The notes: generated by a model from the letters alone, not told the origin. Positions 52,352 through 61,699 are shown, counted from the stretch's first letter. The stretch is 64,000 nucleotides of DNA from Bacillota bacterium (GCA_023393125.1 JAEWMQ010000107.1:1-64000); one strand, 5' to 3'. Made by a program: numbers and translations.

Positions 52352-54187
52352 TTGGGAGAAGAACATCAATCAAATAAAGAGATGTCTGTATGGCAAAGTA
52401 TGGGGTACACTATCAAAACGATTTGGCATGCAGACAAAGGGTGCATTATATATACTTTCTATAAGAATTGTACAGAAGAGGTATTTAATGCTTTTTTCTT
52501 TGTCTATATGACAAAAGCTATTTATGCTTGTATCAATGATAGAGCACCTTATAGCGAATTTGTAAAACTCATTATATTTTTCTGCACTCTACATATTATC
52601 ATTCATCTGGCTTCTGCAGGCCATGCCTATTACATTAGGTTAAAAACGCCTAAAGTATATCGTTACATATTTGATAAGGTCATTACAAAGGCTACATCTA
52701 TTGAGCTTACTAGATATGAAGAACCAGACTTTTATAATAAGTTTTCAAGAGCTTTAGATGAATGTCTTAATAAAGCTATGGATGGTTTAGCTAATCTAGC
52801 ACAGTCTTTAGGTCTTATTCTAGCTGTATTTTGTGCCATAGGTATTATTGCAACAGTAGACCCTTGGCTAATTCTTTTCATTTTTCCACCAGTTATAGGA
52901 TCTTTAGTTTGCGGAGATAAAGAAAATAAAATGCATTTTGAACTTAGAAAAATGGAAACACCAGATAGGCGTACCACAGACTATGTAAAGCGTGTCTTTT
53001 ATGAAAAGAAGTATGCTGGAGAGATCCGTTTATATGGTATTAGGAACATCTTATTTAAAAAGCATGTTGAGAGCTATAAGAATCGATATGCTATTAACGT
53101 GAAATATCGTAAGAAAATAGCACTTTATCAATTTTTAAATGCAGTTGTCTTTTTTGGACTTACGTATTTTAGCTCATATATGTATATTACATTTGTCATT
53201 AAAGCTACAGGTACTAGTAAAATAGGGGCTTATGTGGCGATGTTATCAGCAATAGGTTTTGTATCTTGGCAAGTTAAAGAAGCAGTGAAAAAAAGCATTG
53301 AGGCAGGCAAATACTGCCTTTATATGAATAATTTAAAGGATTTCCTAGAATATGAATCTGCAGAGACATACAAGGGGGATAAAAAAATAGAGGGAGTTCT
53401 TGGCGATATTGAATTTAGCCATGTTAGTTTTACTTATGAGGGAGCTAAAGCGCCTGTTATTAAGGACCTATCTCTATTTATTAAAAAGGGAGAACGTATC
53501 GCATTAGTTGGTGAAAATGGGGCAGGTAAGACTACTTTAATTAAACTATTAATGGGCTTATATTCAGTAACAGAGGGAGACATTAAAGCTAACGGTTATA
53601 ACATTAATGAGTTTGAACCAGAAAACTATCATGAGCATTTTGGAACAGTATTTCAAGACCTTCAGATATTTGCCTTGTCTTTAAGTGAAAATGTACTTAT
53701 GAAAAGGCCAGAGACAGAAGAAGAAAGAGAATTAGTAGTAGATGCACTTATAAAGGCGCAGTTTGGTGATAAGTTAGCTACCTTAGAAAAGGGCATAGAT
53801 ACCATGGTAACGAAAGAATTCGATGACCAAGGCTTTGTATGTTCGGGAGGGGAGGCACAAAAAATAGCTATAGCTAGGGTGTTTGCTAAGAACCCAGATA
53901 TTGTTATTCTCGATGAACCTTCTAGTGCCCTAGATCCTATTGCAGAATATAACATGTACAACAATATGCTTCAGGTATCAGAAGGAAAAACTGTATTCTT
54001 CATCTCTCACAGACTTTCTTCAGCGCGCATTGCAGATAAAATTTACTTTTTAGAACATGGACAGATTAAAGAAAGTGGTACTCATGATGAACTCATGGCA
54101 TTAGATGGTAGTTATGCAGCCATGTTTAGGTTGCAAGCTAAGAATTATCAGGAGAACGGAAGAGGGGAGGTAGTCCTTCATGCCTAG
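52352..54187 (+). CDS. ABC exporter half-transporter (first subunit)
   Basis: 611 aa, starting with TTG behind AGAGGGGGAG. Six-segment transmembrane domain (residues about 1-340), then an ATPase domain: Walker A VGENGAGKTTLI, Q-loop VFQDLQIF, signature CSGGEAQK (Cys in place of the usual Leu), Walker B VILDEPSSALD and H-loop ISHRLSS. Its partner follows with an 8-bp overlap, so they form a heterodimeric exporter. Substrate is unknown; peptides, lipids or drugs are possible. Confidence 0.9.
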   Translation: MGEEHQSNKEMSVWQSMGYTIKTIWHADKGCIIYTFYKNCTEEVFNAFFFVYMTKAIYACINDRAPYSEFVKLIIFFCTLHIIIHLASAGHAYYIRLKTPKVYRYIFDKVITKATSIELTRYEEPDFYNKFSRALDECLNKAMDGLANLAQSLGLILAVFCAIGIIATVDPWLILFIFPPVIGSLVCGDKENKMHFELRKMETPDRRTTDYVKRVFYEKKYAGEIRLYGIRNILFKKHVESYKNRYAINVKYRKKIALYQFLNAVVFFGLTYFSSYMYITFVIKATGTSKIGAYVAMLSAIGFVSWQVKEAVKKSIEAGKYCLYMNNLKDFLEYESAETYKGDKKIEGVLGDIEFSHVSFTYEGAKAPVIKDLSLFIKKGERIALVGENGAGKTTLIKLLMGLYSVTEGDIKANGYNINEFEPENYHEHFGTVFQDLQIFALSLSENVLMKRPETEEERELVVDALIKAQFGDKLATLEKGIDTMVTKEFDDQGFVCSGGEAQKIAIARVFAKNPDIVILDEPSSALDPIAEYNMYNNMLQVSEGKTVFFISHRLSSARIADKIYFLEHGQIKESGTHDELMALDGSYAAMFRLQAKNYQENGRGEVVLHA

Positions 54188-56081
54188 AAATAAAGAGAAA
54201 GAAAGTAATCATAACACAAGGAAGAAACAAAAAGAAGTAAAGCATGATGATAAGGATAAGAAGAAGCAAGACAAATTAACCATGAGGCGCCTTATTAGTA
54301 ATGTATTTTATGTAGTAAAGTATGCATTAAAGATTAATAAGGCATTGGTGTTTTTAGTAATGGGGGCCTTTATTGTTTGTGGTATTATTTATGCGCTGTT
54401 TGATACCCTATTTCTTAAAATTTTTATTGATATGCTTTCAGATAAGGCTATAGACCTAAAGGTTACACTTATTTTTATTATAATAGGAATCTTAGTTATG
54501 GGCATAGGGCAAGCCGTAGAGGTAATAGTTGACAATTGGGCAAGGGTTAAATTTGTAAAAATGACAGGCAAGATTCAAGAGGATTTTATACGTAAAGTAG
54601 CGGACATTGACCTTATATGCTATGACCATAAAGATTATTTCGATGATTTTGTTATTGCAGCAGCTCAGTCTGAAGAGATGATTACTGGTGGTATTTTAAG
54701 TTTGGCTTGGATTCTAGGGAATGTAGCGACTATCTTAACTTTAGGTGGACTTATTATGGCCATTAACCCTATTATTGCGATTTTCCCTATTCTAGGCTTC
54801 CTCATTAATATGGTGACGCGTTTTAGTATTACTAAAATCGAGTATAACTATGAAATGGAAAGAAAAAGAGTTATGAGAAAAGCCGACTACTCTAAGCGTA
54901 TTTTTTATCAACCTGAATATGCCAAAGAGATTAAGCTTTCCAAGATAGAAATTCCTCTTCGTAAGCAGTTTGAAGGGGCTATAGTAGATATTATGTCAGA
55001 GGCTAAAATAGCAGGGGTTAAGATTGCCATTCTTTCTTTGATAAACTGGATTTTTGTATTTACCTTTTTGTCTCACTTCTGTGTGCCTATGTATTTAGGA
55101 TACTTGGCACTAGTTAAGTTTAGCATAGGTTTAGGTGATGTAGCTGCTATGAATAATGCTCAAGGTACAGTTAGAAACCATTTAGATTCACTTAATTATG
55201 CTATGGTGGAGTTCCAAAAGGTAGGGCAGTTTGCAGAGCGTTTTAGACGTTTCATAGAATATGATATTAATATTGAAGGGCATAAAGGAAGTAAAGAGGT
55301 ACCAGAAGAAAAGAGTGTACTTGAAATAAAAGATATGAGCTTTCGTTATGAAGGCGCTAGTGAGGATACCCTCAAACATATTCAGATGACTATTAAACCG
55401 GGAGAAAAGATAGCTATAGTAGGAGAAAATGGAGCTGGGAAGACAACTTTTGTGAAACTTTTAATGCGTTTATATGATGTAACAGAGGGCTCCATTTGCT
55501 ATGGTGGGGAGGATATCCGCAACTTTTCAACTAAAGCTTATAGAGATATTTTTGGAGCGGTATTCCAAGATTATCAGCTTTATGGCACTACTCTGGAAGA
55601 AAATGTTTGGATGGATGATACTACTATAGATGAGGCTCATATTACAAAGGCGTTAAAGCTTGCTGATTTTGGAGCTAAGCTAGAGAGATTACAAAAAGGA
55701 CTTAAGACAGAAATGACAAGAGAATTCTCTGATGAAGGAACAATGTTATCAGGTGGTGAAGCACAGAAAGTAGCTATAGCCAGAATGTTTGCTAAGACAG
55801 GAAAGCTTGCCATTGCTATCTTAGATGAACCTTCTAGCGCCTTAGATCCCTTCGCAGAATATAAGCTCAATCGAAACATGATGAAAGCAGCAAAAGACGC
55901 TACGATTATCTTTATCTCTCACAGACTTTCGACTACAAGGGAGGCAGACCGCATTTACATGTTTGAACATGGTGAGATTATAGAGCAAGGTAACCATGAT
56001 GAACTTATGGCATTAAAGGGAGAATATGCTAAGATGTTTGAAAAACAAGCATACTATTATCAAGAAGAAATAAGTGGTTAA
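54180..56081 (+). CDS. ABC exporter half-transporter (second subunit)
   Basis: 633 aa with a long, highly charged N-terminal extension (about 35 residues, NKEKESNHNTRKKQKEV onward), six membrane segments and an ATPase domain with VGENGAGKTTFV, VFQDYQLY, LSGGEAQK, IAILDEPSSALD and ISHRLST. Both NBDs look catalytically competent. GGAGGTAG lies before the ATG. Terminator at 56084. The operon points away from the TetR gene on the opposite strand, which may or may not control it. Confidence 0.9.
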   Translation: MPRNKEKESNHNTRKKQKEVKHDDKDKKKQDKLTMRRLISNVFYVVKYALKINKALVFLVMGAFIVCGIIYALFDTLFLKIFIDMLSDKAIDLKVTLIFIIIGILVMGIGQAVEVIVDNWARVKFVKMTGKIQEDFIRKVADIDLICYDHKDYFDDFVIAAAQSEEMITGGILSLAWILGNVATILTLGGLIMAINPIIAIFPILGFLINMVTRFSITKIEYNYEMERKRVMRKADYSKRIFYQPEYAKEIKLSKIEIPLRKQFEGAIVDIMSEAKIAGVKIAILSLINWIFVFTFLSHFCVPMYLGYLALVKFSIGLGDVAAMNNAQGTVRNHLDSLNYAMVEFQKVGQFAERFRRFIEYDINIEGHKGSKEVPEEKSVLEIKDMSFRYEGASEDTLKHIQMTIKPGEKIAIVGENGAGKTTFVKLLMRLYDVTEGSICYGGEDIRNFSTKAYRDIFGAVFQDYQLYGTTLEENVWMDDTTIDEAHITKALKLADFGAKLERLQKGLKTEMTREFSDEGTMLSGGEAQKVAIARMFAKTGKLAIAILDEPSSALDPFAEYKLNRNMMKAAKDATIIFISHRLSTTREADRIYMFEHGEIIEQGNHDELMALKGEYAKMFEKQAYYYQEEISG

Positions 56082-56083
56082 GG

Positions 56084-56127
56084 AATAGCTTACCAAGTAC
56101 AAATAGTATTTGGTAAGCTATTTTTAT
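56084..56127. terminator. Terminator of the ABC exporter operon
   Basis: AATAGCTTACCAA and TTGGTAAGCTATT form a perfect 13-bp stem with T residues after. It overlaps the last codons of the converging TetR gene. Confidence 0.85.
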
Positions 56128-56714
56128 TGATCCATACAAGTTGAAGTAAGCATTTTTTCCACTAATGCATCTATATCCTGATTGTATTCCAAAATACCAT
56201 TTGCAATAAGGGAGGCTAGTCCATGTACTTGACTCCACATATTGAGAATCACCATATTAAGCTGCTTTGGATTTTGGAACATAGGTCTTAAATTAACATA
56301 TGCCGCTCTATAAAAAGGTGCAAAAGGTGAGTCTTCTTTGTAGATAAATTCATCATTTTCTAGTTTTAGACTAAGTTTAAGTTCGCCTAAAAACATAAAT
56401 TGATATGCCTCTTTATTGGTAACCATATACTGCACATAGGCCTTTCCCATAGCAATCATTCTATCTAGGTCTGGGTGTATCACTACTACTTGCTCTAGAT
56501 ACTCTCTAAAGTCTTGGCTTACTCTATAAGAAATTGCACTAAGCATTTCTTCTTTATTCTTAAAATGTTTGTAAGGTGCCGCATGGCTTACACCACACAT
56601 TGTTGCTACCTTGCGTAGCGAAAATTTTTCTACTCCTTCACTATTAAGGAGGATAAGTCCATTTTTGATGAGTTCTTCTTTTAATGTCCCATGGTGGTAG
56701 TTTTCCTTCTCCAT
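56124..56714 (-). CDS. TetR/AcrR-family regulator
   Basis: 196 aa. N-terminal TetR helix-turn-helix: GTLKEELIKNGLILLNSEGVEKFSLRKVA and MCGVSHAAPYKHFKNKEEMLSA; the C-terminal domain (AMGKAYVQYMVTNKEAYQFMFLGEL) matches the TetR_C_33-type ligand domain. It is divergent from two flavodoxin-fold oxidoreductase genes, and the 130-bp gap holds two operator-like 17-bp repeats (56771 and 56809). AAAGGG lies before the ATG. It is the likely local repressor, released by a reactive or toxic small molecule. Confidence 0.9.
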   Translation of the reverse strand: MEKENYHHGTLKEELIKNGLILLNSEGVEKFSLRKVATMCGVSHAAPYKHFKNKEEMLSAISYRVSQDFREYLEQVVVIHPDLDRMIAMGKAYVQYMVTNKEAYQFMFLGELKLSLKLENDEFIYKEDSPFAPFYRAAYVNLRPMFQNPKQLNMVILNMWSQVHGLASLIANGILEYNQDIDALVEKMLTSTCMDQ

Positions 56715-56770
56715 TGTCTACCCTTTCATTTTATATTTTTCAGATTTGTTCAAACTATTATAACAATAAA

Positions 56771-56787
56771 TGTTGACAGTGTAAACT
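56771..56787 (+). promoter_or_regulatory. TetR operator site 1
   Basis: TGTTGACAGTGTAAACT is a near-palindrome matching site 2 at 13 of 17 positions or more; its TTGACA is also the -35 of the divergent reductase promoter. Confidence 0.65.
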
Positions 56788-56801
56788 TTTCTTAATATAC
56801 T
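56772..56801 (+). promoter_or_regulatory. Promoter of the flavodoxin-fold reductase operon
   Basis: Perfect TTGACA at 56772-56777 and TATACT at 56796-56801 with an 18-bp spacer. Both operator sites touch it. Confidence 0.7.
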
Positions 56802-56808
56802 AAACATA

Positions 56809-56825
56809 TGTTTACAGTGTATACA
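56809..56825 (+). promoter_or_regulatory. TetR operator site 2
   Basis: TGTTTACAGTGTATACA is a 17-bp near-palindrome centred at 56817, over the expected transcription start. Site 1 is centred 38 bp upstream. Confidence 0.65.
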
Positions 56826-56844
56826 TTAAAAGGGAGTTGTTATT

Positions 56845-57435
56845 ATGCGGTTTTCTATTATCTCAGAGTATGCCCCTACTTGTTCTCTCACTAAATCTGC
56901 TAACCAATCCATTACAGCCTTGTTCGCCTCCTTGCCACCTCTTAAACACTTTCAAGTAGCTTTTGATACGTTAAATTCCTGTATAGGTTGCTTTTCTTGC
57001 TGGATAAAAACGCCTGGCAAGTGTTGCTTCAAAGACTTAAGCGAAGAAATAAGTACACATATGGTCCAAGATGATATCCTTATCTTTGTAACCCCTATTC
57101 GATATGGCTGTTACAGTCCTGCTATCAAAAAGGTACTGGACCGCTCTGTCCCTAATGTTTTACCTTTTTTCACTAAAGTAAAGCACAAAGGTCATCCTAC
57201 AGAGATCCATCACGCCAAACGCTATAAAAGGGTTGCCTCCCACATTTTTATCGCCTATAGCGAGTCTATTACTCCTGAAGAAGAATCTACTTTTATAGCT
57301 CTTACCAAAGCCAATAGCGTTAACTTTCACTTGCCTTCGCCTATGGTCTATATTTGCCGTACAAGTAAAGAGATTGATGATGCTCTATTAGAGGTTAAAA
57401 ACAAACTGAGCACGGAGGAACAACATTATGTCTAA
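56845..57435 (+). CDS. NAD(P)H-dependent FMN reductase-like flavodoxin-fold protein
   Basis: 196 aa. NADPH-dependent FMN reductase fold with CIGCFSCWIKTPGKC (around residues 46-60) and VTPIRYGCYSPAIKKVLDRS as the flavin-binding strand and loop. Such reductases reduce quinones, nitro compounds or iron, and the cysteine pair could be redox-active. It is the first gene of a TetR-controlled pair. AAAGGGAG precedes the ATG. By eye the codons are richer in C endings (GCC, TCC, ACC) than in its neighbours, which may mark acquisition from elsewhere. Confidence 0.8.
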   Translation: MRFSIISEYAPTCSLTKSANQSITALFASLPPLKHFQVAFDTLNSCIGCFSCWIKTPGKCCFKDLSEEISTHMVQDDILIFVTPIRYGCYSPAIKKVLDRSVPNVLPFFTKVKHKGHPTEIHHAKRYKRVASHIFIAYSESITPEEESTFIALTKANSVNFHLPSPMVYICRTSKEIDDALLEVKNKLSTEEQHYV

Positions 57436-58108
57436 AATCGCATTTATTAATGGTAGCCCCAGGCCATCAGGTAGTTTATCACGCATGATGATTGATACCT
57501 TTATCCAAGAGCTTCATCTTACTCCAGAAAACTACAGTATATTTGATACGCGTAAGCTGAGTAGCAGAGCAGATTGCTCCTTAGAATACGCATCTCTTTT
57601 AGAATGTGATACTATCGTGGTTGTTACACCTCTTTATATAGATTCACTTCCCTCTACACTTCTTGAATTTCTACATGGTCTAGAAAAATACCAAGCCACT
57701 ACTTTACCTATCAAATCACCTGTTCTATATGGTCTTATAAATTGTGGATTTATAGATGGCTTCCAAAATCATATTGCACTGAATATCCTTGAGCACTATG
57801 CCGCTCGCATGAATTGGTCTTTTGGTGGAGGCGTAGGTTTTGGTAGCGGGGAAATGTTTAGAGGCATGATAAATACTATTCCAAAGGAAGCAAAAATGTT
57901 GAAACTACTGTATGATGCCTTTGATACCTTTACCAGTTGCCTTACTACTCAAGTACCTATTCCGACACCAAATAAGCAAATCTTAGTCAACCAAGACTTT
58001 TCTCAAGCACTCTTTCTTTTAGCAGGAGGTTTTAGTTGGTTCCCTCAGGCATTTGCTAATAAAGTAGGCCCCATAAAGCTATTTTCTAAACCCTATAAAC
58101 TAAAGTAA
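57428..58108 (+). CDS. Second NAD(P)H-dependent flavodoxin-fold oxidoreductase
   Basis: 226 aa. FINGSPRPSGSLSRMMIDTF is the flavin phosphate loop, and VVVTPLYIDSLPSTLLEFL the flavin-ring loop. The C-terminal half (ILEHYAARMNWSFGGGVGFG) is longer than in simple FMN reductases. It overlaps the upstream gene by 8 bp, so the two are coupled. The pair may act as partners on one electrophilic substrate. It shares the C-richer codon use of its neighbour. The operon ends at the terminator at 58152. Confidence 0.8.
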   Translation: MSKIAFINGSPRPSGSLSRMMIDTFIQELHLTPENYSIFDTRKLSSRADCSLEYASLLECDTIVVVTPLYIDSLPSTLLEFLHGLEKYQATTLPIKSPVLYGLINCGFIDGFQNHIALNILEHYAARMNWSFGGGVGFGSGEMFRGMINTIPKEAKMLKLLYDAFDTFTSCLTTQVPIPTPNKQILVNQDFSQALFLLAGGFSWFPQAFANKVGPIKLFSKPYKLK

Positions 58109-58151
58109 CTCCATTTCTAAAAGTGTATATATTTGTTATCAGGATGCTACT

Positions 58152-58199
58152 AAAAAACACTCACCATGTCATTTATGTGTACATGGTGAGTGCTTTTTT
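58152..58199. terminator. Bidirectional terminator between reductases and MATE gene
   Basis: AAAAAACACTCACCATGT pairs with ACATGGTGAGTG over 12 bp and more, with A and T runs on both sides. Confidence 0.88.
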
Positions 58200-58275
58200 A
58201 ATTTAGAGTTGACTGATAAAAGTAGCTGATAATTGAAAGGTGTATTTAACGCATTTAGTTGAAGCCACGTTACAT

Positions 58276-59643
58276 TTAGTGAGCAATAGAAAGGTGTTGT
58301 TTACCATAAATTTTTTTGTATAGTAGCTCAAAGCATAAGACGTTTACTATAAACGTGATACCCCAAGAAATAGGATAGGAAATATATAACATAGTAAGTG
58401 TAGGGACAAACTTAAAGGCAGTAAAAACCCAAAGAACACGTAAGCCACAAGCTCCTAATAAGGAAATAATCATAGGTAAAATGGAATAGCCCAAGCCTCT
58501 AATACTTCCAACTAAGACATCCATGGAGCCACATAAGAAATAAGTAGAGAAGATAATCTTCATTCGAGCAGTACCATAGGCAATAACCTCTGGATCAGAT
58601 GAATAGAGCCCAAGTAGAGGGAGTCTAAAAATAAAGAACAATAAACTCATAAGGCTACCAACTATAAACACACTTAATAGGCAAGTACGTAAGATGGGTT
58701 TAATACGTTCATATTTCTTGCCGCCTATATTTTGTCCTGTGAAGCTAAGAGATGTTTGATAGAAGGCGTTCATAGAAGTATAAACGAATCCTTCAAGGTT
58801 AGCTGTTGCTGCATTTCCAGCCATAGCAATAGCGCCAAAAGAATTAACTGAGGACTGAATTAGTACATTAGAGATAGAGAAAATGGCACCTTGGAAGCCA
58901 GCAGGTAAGCCAATGCGCATAATTCTAAAAAGTACAGATTTGTTAATATGTAATTTTGAAAGTACTAGTTGGGAACCACCAGAATTACGCATTAAACACA
59001 GTGTAATTAAGAGGGCAGCAACACACTGTGCAATAACAGTGGCAAGCCCTACACCAGCAACACTCATTTTGAAGACAATTACAAATACTAAGCTAAGTAT
59101 GGCATTGATGATACCTGCAATAAGTAAAAAGTAAAGAGGTCTTTTAGTATCTCCCATAGCACGAAAGATAGAACTACCAAAGTTAAATAAAAGCATAGCA
59201 GGCATACCAATAAAATAAATTTTCATATATAAAGTAGCAAGTTCTAGAACTTCATTAGGAGTTCCCATTAATATAAGCAAAGGTTTAGCTGAGAGAATTC
59301 CAATAAAGCTTAGGAAAAAGCCACAAATTATACTTAATAAAACGGAAGTATGTATGGTTTCACTCATTTGTTTTTCATTGTGTGCACCACAGGCCTGTGC
59401 AATAAGTACATTAGCACCAACAGATAGGCCGATAAAAACATTAACGAGTAAGTTGATGAGAGGAGCTGTTGAACCAACAGCTGCTAATGCGTCGCTACCG
59501 GAGTATCGACCAACGACAATCATATCAACAGCGTTAAAAAGCAATTGTAAGATACCAGAAAACATGAGAGGAATGGAAAAAGTTAAGATTTTTTTCGTTA
59601 GTGGACCATTACACATATCCATTTCGTAAGAATATTTAGTCAT
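58276..59643 (-). CDS. MATE family multidrug exporter
   Basis: 455 aa with 12 membrane segments in two six-helix halves. MCNGPLTKKILTFSIPLMFSGILQLLFNAVDMIVVGRYSGSDALAAVG at the start and GLPAGFQGAIFSISNVLIQSSVNSFG at the start of the second half are typical. It belongs to the prokaryotic NorM/DinF-like group; it exports cationic drugs with sodium or protons. Start set at 59643 (AGGTG 6 bp upstream) in preference to a GTG at 59652. Single gene, no adjacent regulator. Confidence 0.92.
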   Translation of the reverse strand: MTKYSYEMDMCNGPLTKKILTFSIPLMFSGILQLLFNAVDMIVVGRYSGSDALAAVGSTAPLINLLVNVFIGLSVGANVLIAQACGAHNEKQMSETIHTSVLLSIICGFFLSFIGILSAKPLLILMGTPNEVLELATLYMKIYFIGMPAMLLFNFGSSIFRAMGDTKRPLYFLLIAGIINAILSLVFVIVFKMSVAGVGLATVIAQCVAALLITLCLMRNSGGSQLVLSKLHINKSVLFRIMRIGLPAGFQGAIFSISNVLIQSSVNSFGAIAMAGNAATANLEGFVYTSMNAFYQTSLSFTGQNIGGKKYERIKPILRTCLLSVFIVGSLMSLLFFIFRLPLLGLYSSDPEVIAYGTARMKIIFSTYFLCGSMDVLVGSIRGLGYSILPMIISLLGACGLRVLWVFTAFKFVPTLTMLYISYPISWGITFIVNVLCFELLYKKIYGKQHLSIAH

Positions 59644-59828
59644 TTTAAGCACCTGAGTTTCTTTTTAGTAATAAGAGCATTGTTGTATAAGTAATCACTT
59701 GTCGTAATATTGCATACTTATTTAATTATAGCAGAAAAAATAAAAAAGTGAATTTATAATATTAATAATGTAAATGATGTAATATTTTGAAACTATTTAG
59801 CTGTGTAAATTAAAAGTTGAAAGAAAAT

Positions 59829-59870
59829 GAGAAATGAATAGTGAATAATGAATTAGTTATTTAAGAATTA
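59829..59870. repeat. Inverted copy of the dispersed short repeat
   Basis: GAATAGTGAATAATGAAT and following TTAGTTATTTA resemble the repeat tracts at 8672 and 18807, in the opposite sense. The remaining part of the 273-bp gap has nothing else recognised. Confidence 0.4.
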
Positions 59871-59874
59871 TTTT

Positions 59875-59933
59875 GCGCATAGAAAAAAGCGATTACGTAG
59901 TTTAACACACGTAATCGCTTTTTTTCTATGCAC
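59875..59933. terminator. Strong bidirectional terminator
   Basis: GCATAGAAAAAAGCGATTAC and its complement around a ten-base loop form a stem of over 20 bp, with A and T runs inside. It overlaps the 3' end of the collagen-like gene and serves the region between it and the MATE gene. Confidence 0.85.
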
Positions 59934-60318
59934 AATAAAATGAATCAATTCTTCTTAGGTCCATACCAAAGTATCGCCAACGCCTTCCCATCCGTCTCCA
60001 ACCTGCAAGAGAGCGGGGACCTACAAAGGTAATAAAAGCCCAAAAACCAGGTCCATTAGTTGGCCATATATAAACAAATCGATTAATACAAGGGGATATG
60101 GCACCTGTATCAATTGCAAATGGTTGAGGACCACCACCAAATGCTTGGGGAGATCCAGGAGGTCCTGGAGGTCCAGGAAATCCTGGGGGACCAGGAGGCC
60201 CAGGAGGCCTAGGAGGACCTAGTTTTGTACCCTGGTTTTTATTTGGAATGAAATTTGGAGGTGAACTTGTCGGTGGTTGTACTCTATGAATGCCTAAACG
60301 CTCAAATATATCAGACAT
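59926..60318 (-). CDS. Short collagen-like protein with conserved C-terminal domain
   Basis: 130 aa. The middle (residues about 35-57) is a collagen-like run of GPP/GPR/GFP triplets (PPGPPGPPGFPGPPGPPG). The C-terminus, CINRFVYIWPTNGPGFWAF then ITFVGPRSLAGWRRMG and YFGMDLRRIDSFYC, matches a small conserved domain found on Gly-Xaa-Yaa proteins in Clostridia and Bacilli. No signal peptide or anchor is seen. These proteins are suspected spore-surface components; function unproven. GGGAG lies before the ATG. Confidence 0.75.
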   Translation of the reverse strand: MSDIFERLGIHRVQPPTSSPPNFIPNKNQGTKLGPPRPPGPPGPPGFPGPPGPPGSPQAFGGGPQPFAIDTGAISPCINRFVYIWPTNGPGFWAFITFVGPRSLAGWRRMGRRWRYFGMDLRRIDSFYCA

Positions 60319-60517
60319 TTTTCATAAACTCCCTGCACTTTTCTACTAATAGTTTATTAGAGAAAAAGTAATATTATGACTGCTAATTAAGAGTGTTTAT
60401 ATTGAAAAATAAAAATTGAATTTTCGAACATTTATTGGTTTTGATGTAAAAAGTATAAATGTCTCAAAAATACATAGTCTAATATAGGAAATCTTGAATC
60501 TACTTGAATAGGATGGG

Positions 60518-61654
60518 ATGAAGATGAACACTTTTGAAATAAAAACAAAAGTAAAATTTGGACAAGGTTCACTTGCGTACCTTGAAACACTAAAAAATAG
60601 TCGTGTGTTTATTGTAACAGATCCATTCATGGTCAAGTCAGGAATGATTAATAAAATTACAGAATACCTATCATCCAATCAGTATGAAGTATTTAGTGAT
60701 ATCGTACCTGACCCACCAATGGAGCTTGTTGTAAAAGGGGTTAAGGCAGTGACCTCTTTTAAGCCGGAAGTAATCATTGCTTTAGGCGGAGGATCAGCTA
60801 TCGATGCTGCAAAAGCTATTATGGACTTTTCAAGAAAACTTGGAGACTTAAGGGAAATGCAATTTATAGCAATTCCTACTACTAGTGGAACAGGATCAGA
60901 GGTAACCTCCTTTTCTGTTATCACAGATGAGGTTAAACATATTAAGTATCCTTTAGTATCAGATGAGTTTTTGCCTGATGTGGCTATTTTGGAACCAGAG
61001 CTTGTGAAAAGTGTTCCAAGTAGTATTGTAGCCGATACAGGCATGGATGTTTTGACCCATGCTATAGAAGCATATGTATCCACATCAGCTACAGATTTCT
61101 CTGATGCACTAGCTGAAAAAGCAGTAGAGTTAGTCTTTGAATATTTATTAAGATCCTATAGAAGTAGTGAAGATATAGAGGCTAAAGAAAAAATGCATAA
61201 TGCATCTTGTCTTGCAGGACTTGCCTTTAACTTAGCTTCATTAGGGATTAATCATGCTATTGCTCACAATATCGGAGGTAAGCTTCATATTCCACATGGT
61301 AGGACCAATGCCATACTTTTACCTTATGTTATAGAGTTCAATAGTGAAATAGAAGGTTTTAATCCTAATAAATACTCTATAGCAGCTAAAAAGTATGCTC
61401 AGTTAGCAAAGTTAGTTGGCATAGAAGGAAGTACAACTAGAATGCTAGTTAAGAATTTTATCCATGCCATTACCAAACTTCAGCATGAGATGAAAATGCC
61501 TACACGCTTACAAGAGTGTAAAGTTTCTCTAGAGGACATTAATAAATTGAAACAAGAGATTGCAAAAGGTGCTTTAGAAGATGCATGTATCATAACAAAT
61601 CCACGTACTGCCACAGCGGGAGATGTTTTAGAGATTATTTACAAAATAAGCTAA
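60518..61654 (+). CDS. Iron-containing alcohol dehydrogenase (EutG/PduQ type)
   Basis: 378 aa. NAD-binding GGGSAIDAAKA and IPTTSGTGSEVT; the Fe ligands lie in VADTGMDVLTHAIEAY, LGINHAIAHNIGG and HIPHGRTNAILLPYV. EutG/PduQ-type enzymes reduce acetaldehyde or propionaldehyde to the alcohol and recycle NAD inside the microcompartment. Its place directly before eutS and the family signature support that role here. Start at 60518 or 60524 (two ATGs behind AGGATGGG). It heads the eut genes visible at the window edge. Confidence 0.88.
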   Translation: MKMNTFEIKTKVKFGQGSLAYLETLKNSRVFIVTDPFMVKSGMINKITEYLSSNQYEVFSDIVPDPPMELVVKGVKAVTSFKPEVIIALGGGSAIDAAKAIMDFSRKLGDLREMQFIAIPTTSGTGSEVTSFSVITDEVKHIKYPLVSDEFLPDVAILEPELVKSVPSSIVADTGMDVLTHAIEAYVSTSATDFSDALAEKAVELVFEYLLRSYRSSEDIEAKEKMHNASCLAGLAFNLASLGINHAIAHNIGGKLHIPHGRTNAILLPYVIEFNSEIEGFNPNKYSIAAKKYAQLAKLVGIEGSTTRMLVKNFIHAITKLQHEMKMPTRLQECKVSLEDINKLKQEIAKGALEDACIITNPRTATAGDVLEIIYKIS

Positions 61655-61699
61655 ACAATCTAGAGCTAAAAATGATGAATGGAGAAGTTGAGGTAAAGC

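Noticed and set aside
52352..56714. TetR control of the ABC exporter pair
   Set aside because: The regulator converges on the exporter operon and its operators lie on the far side, at the reductase promoter; no operator was seen before 52352.
60679..61083. 134-codon minus-strand reading frame
   Set aside because: Shadow of the iron-containing dehydrogenase, without a start signal.
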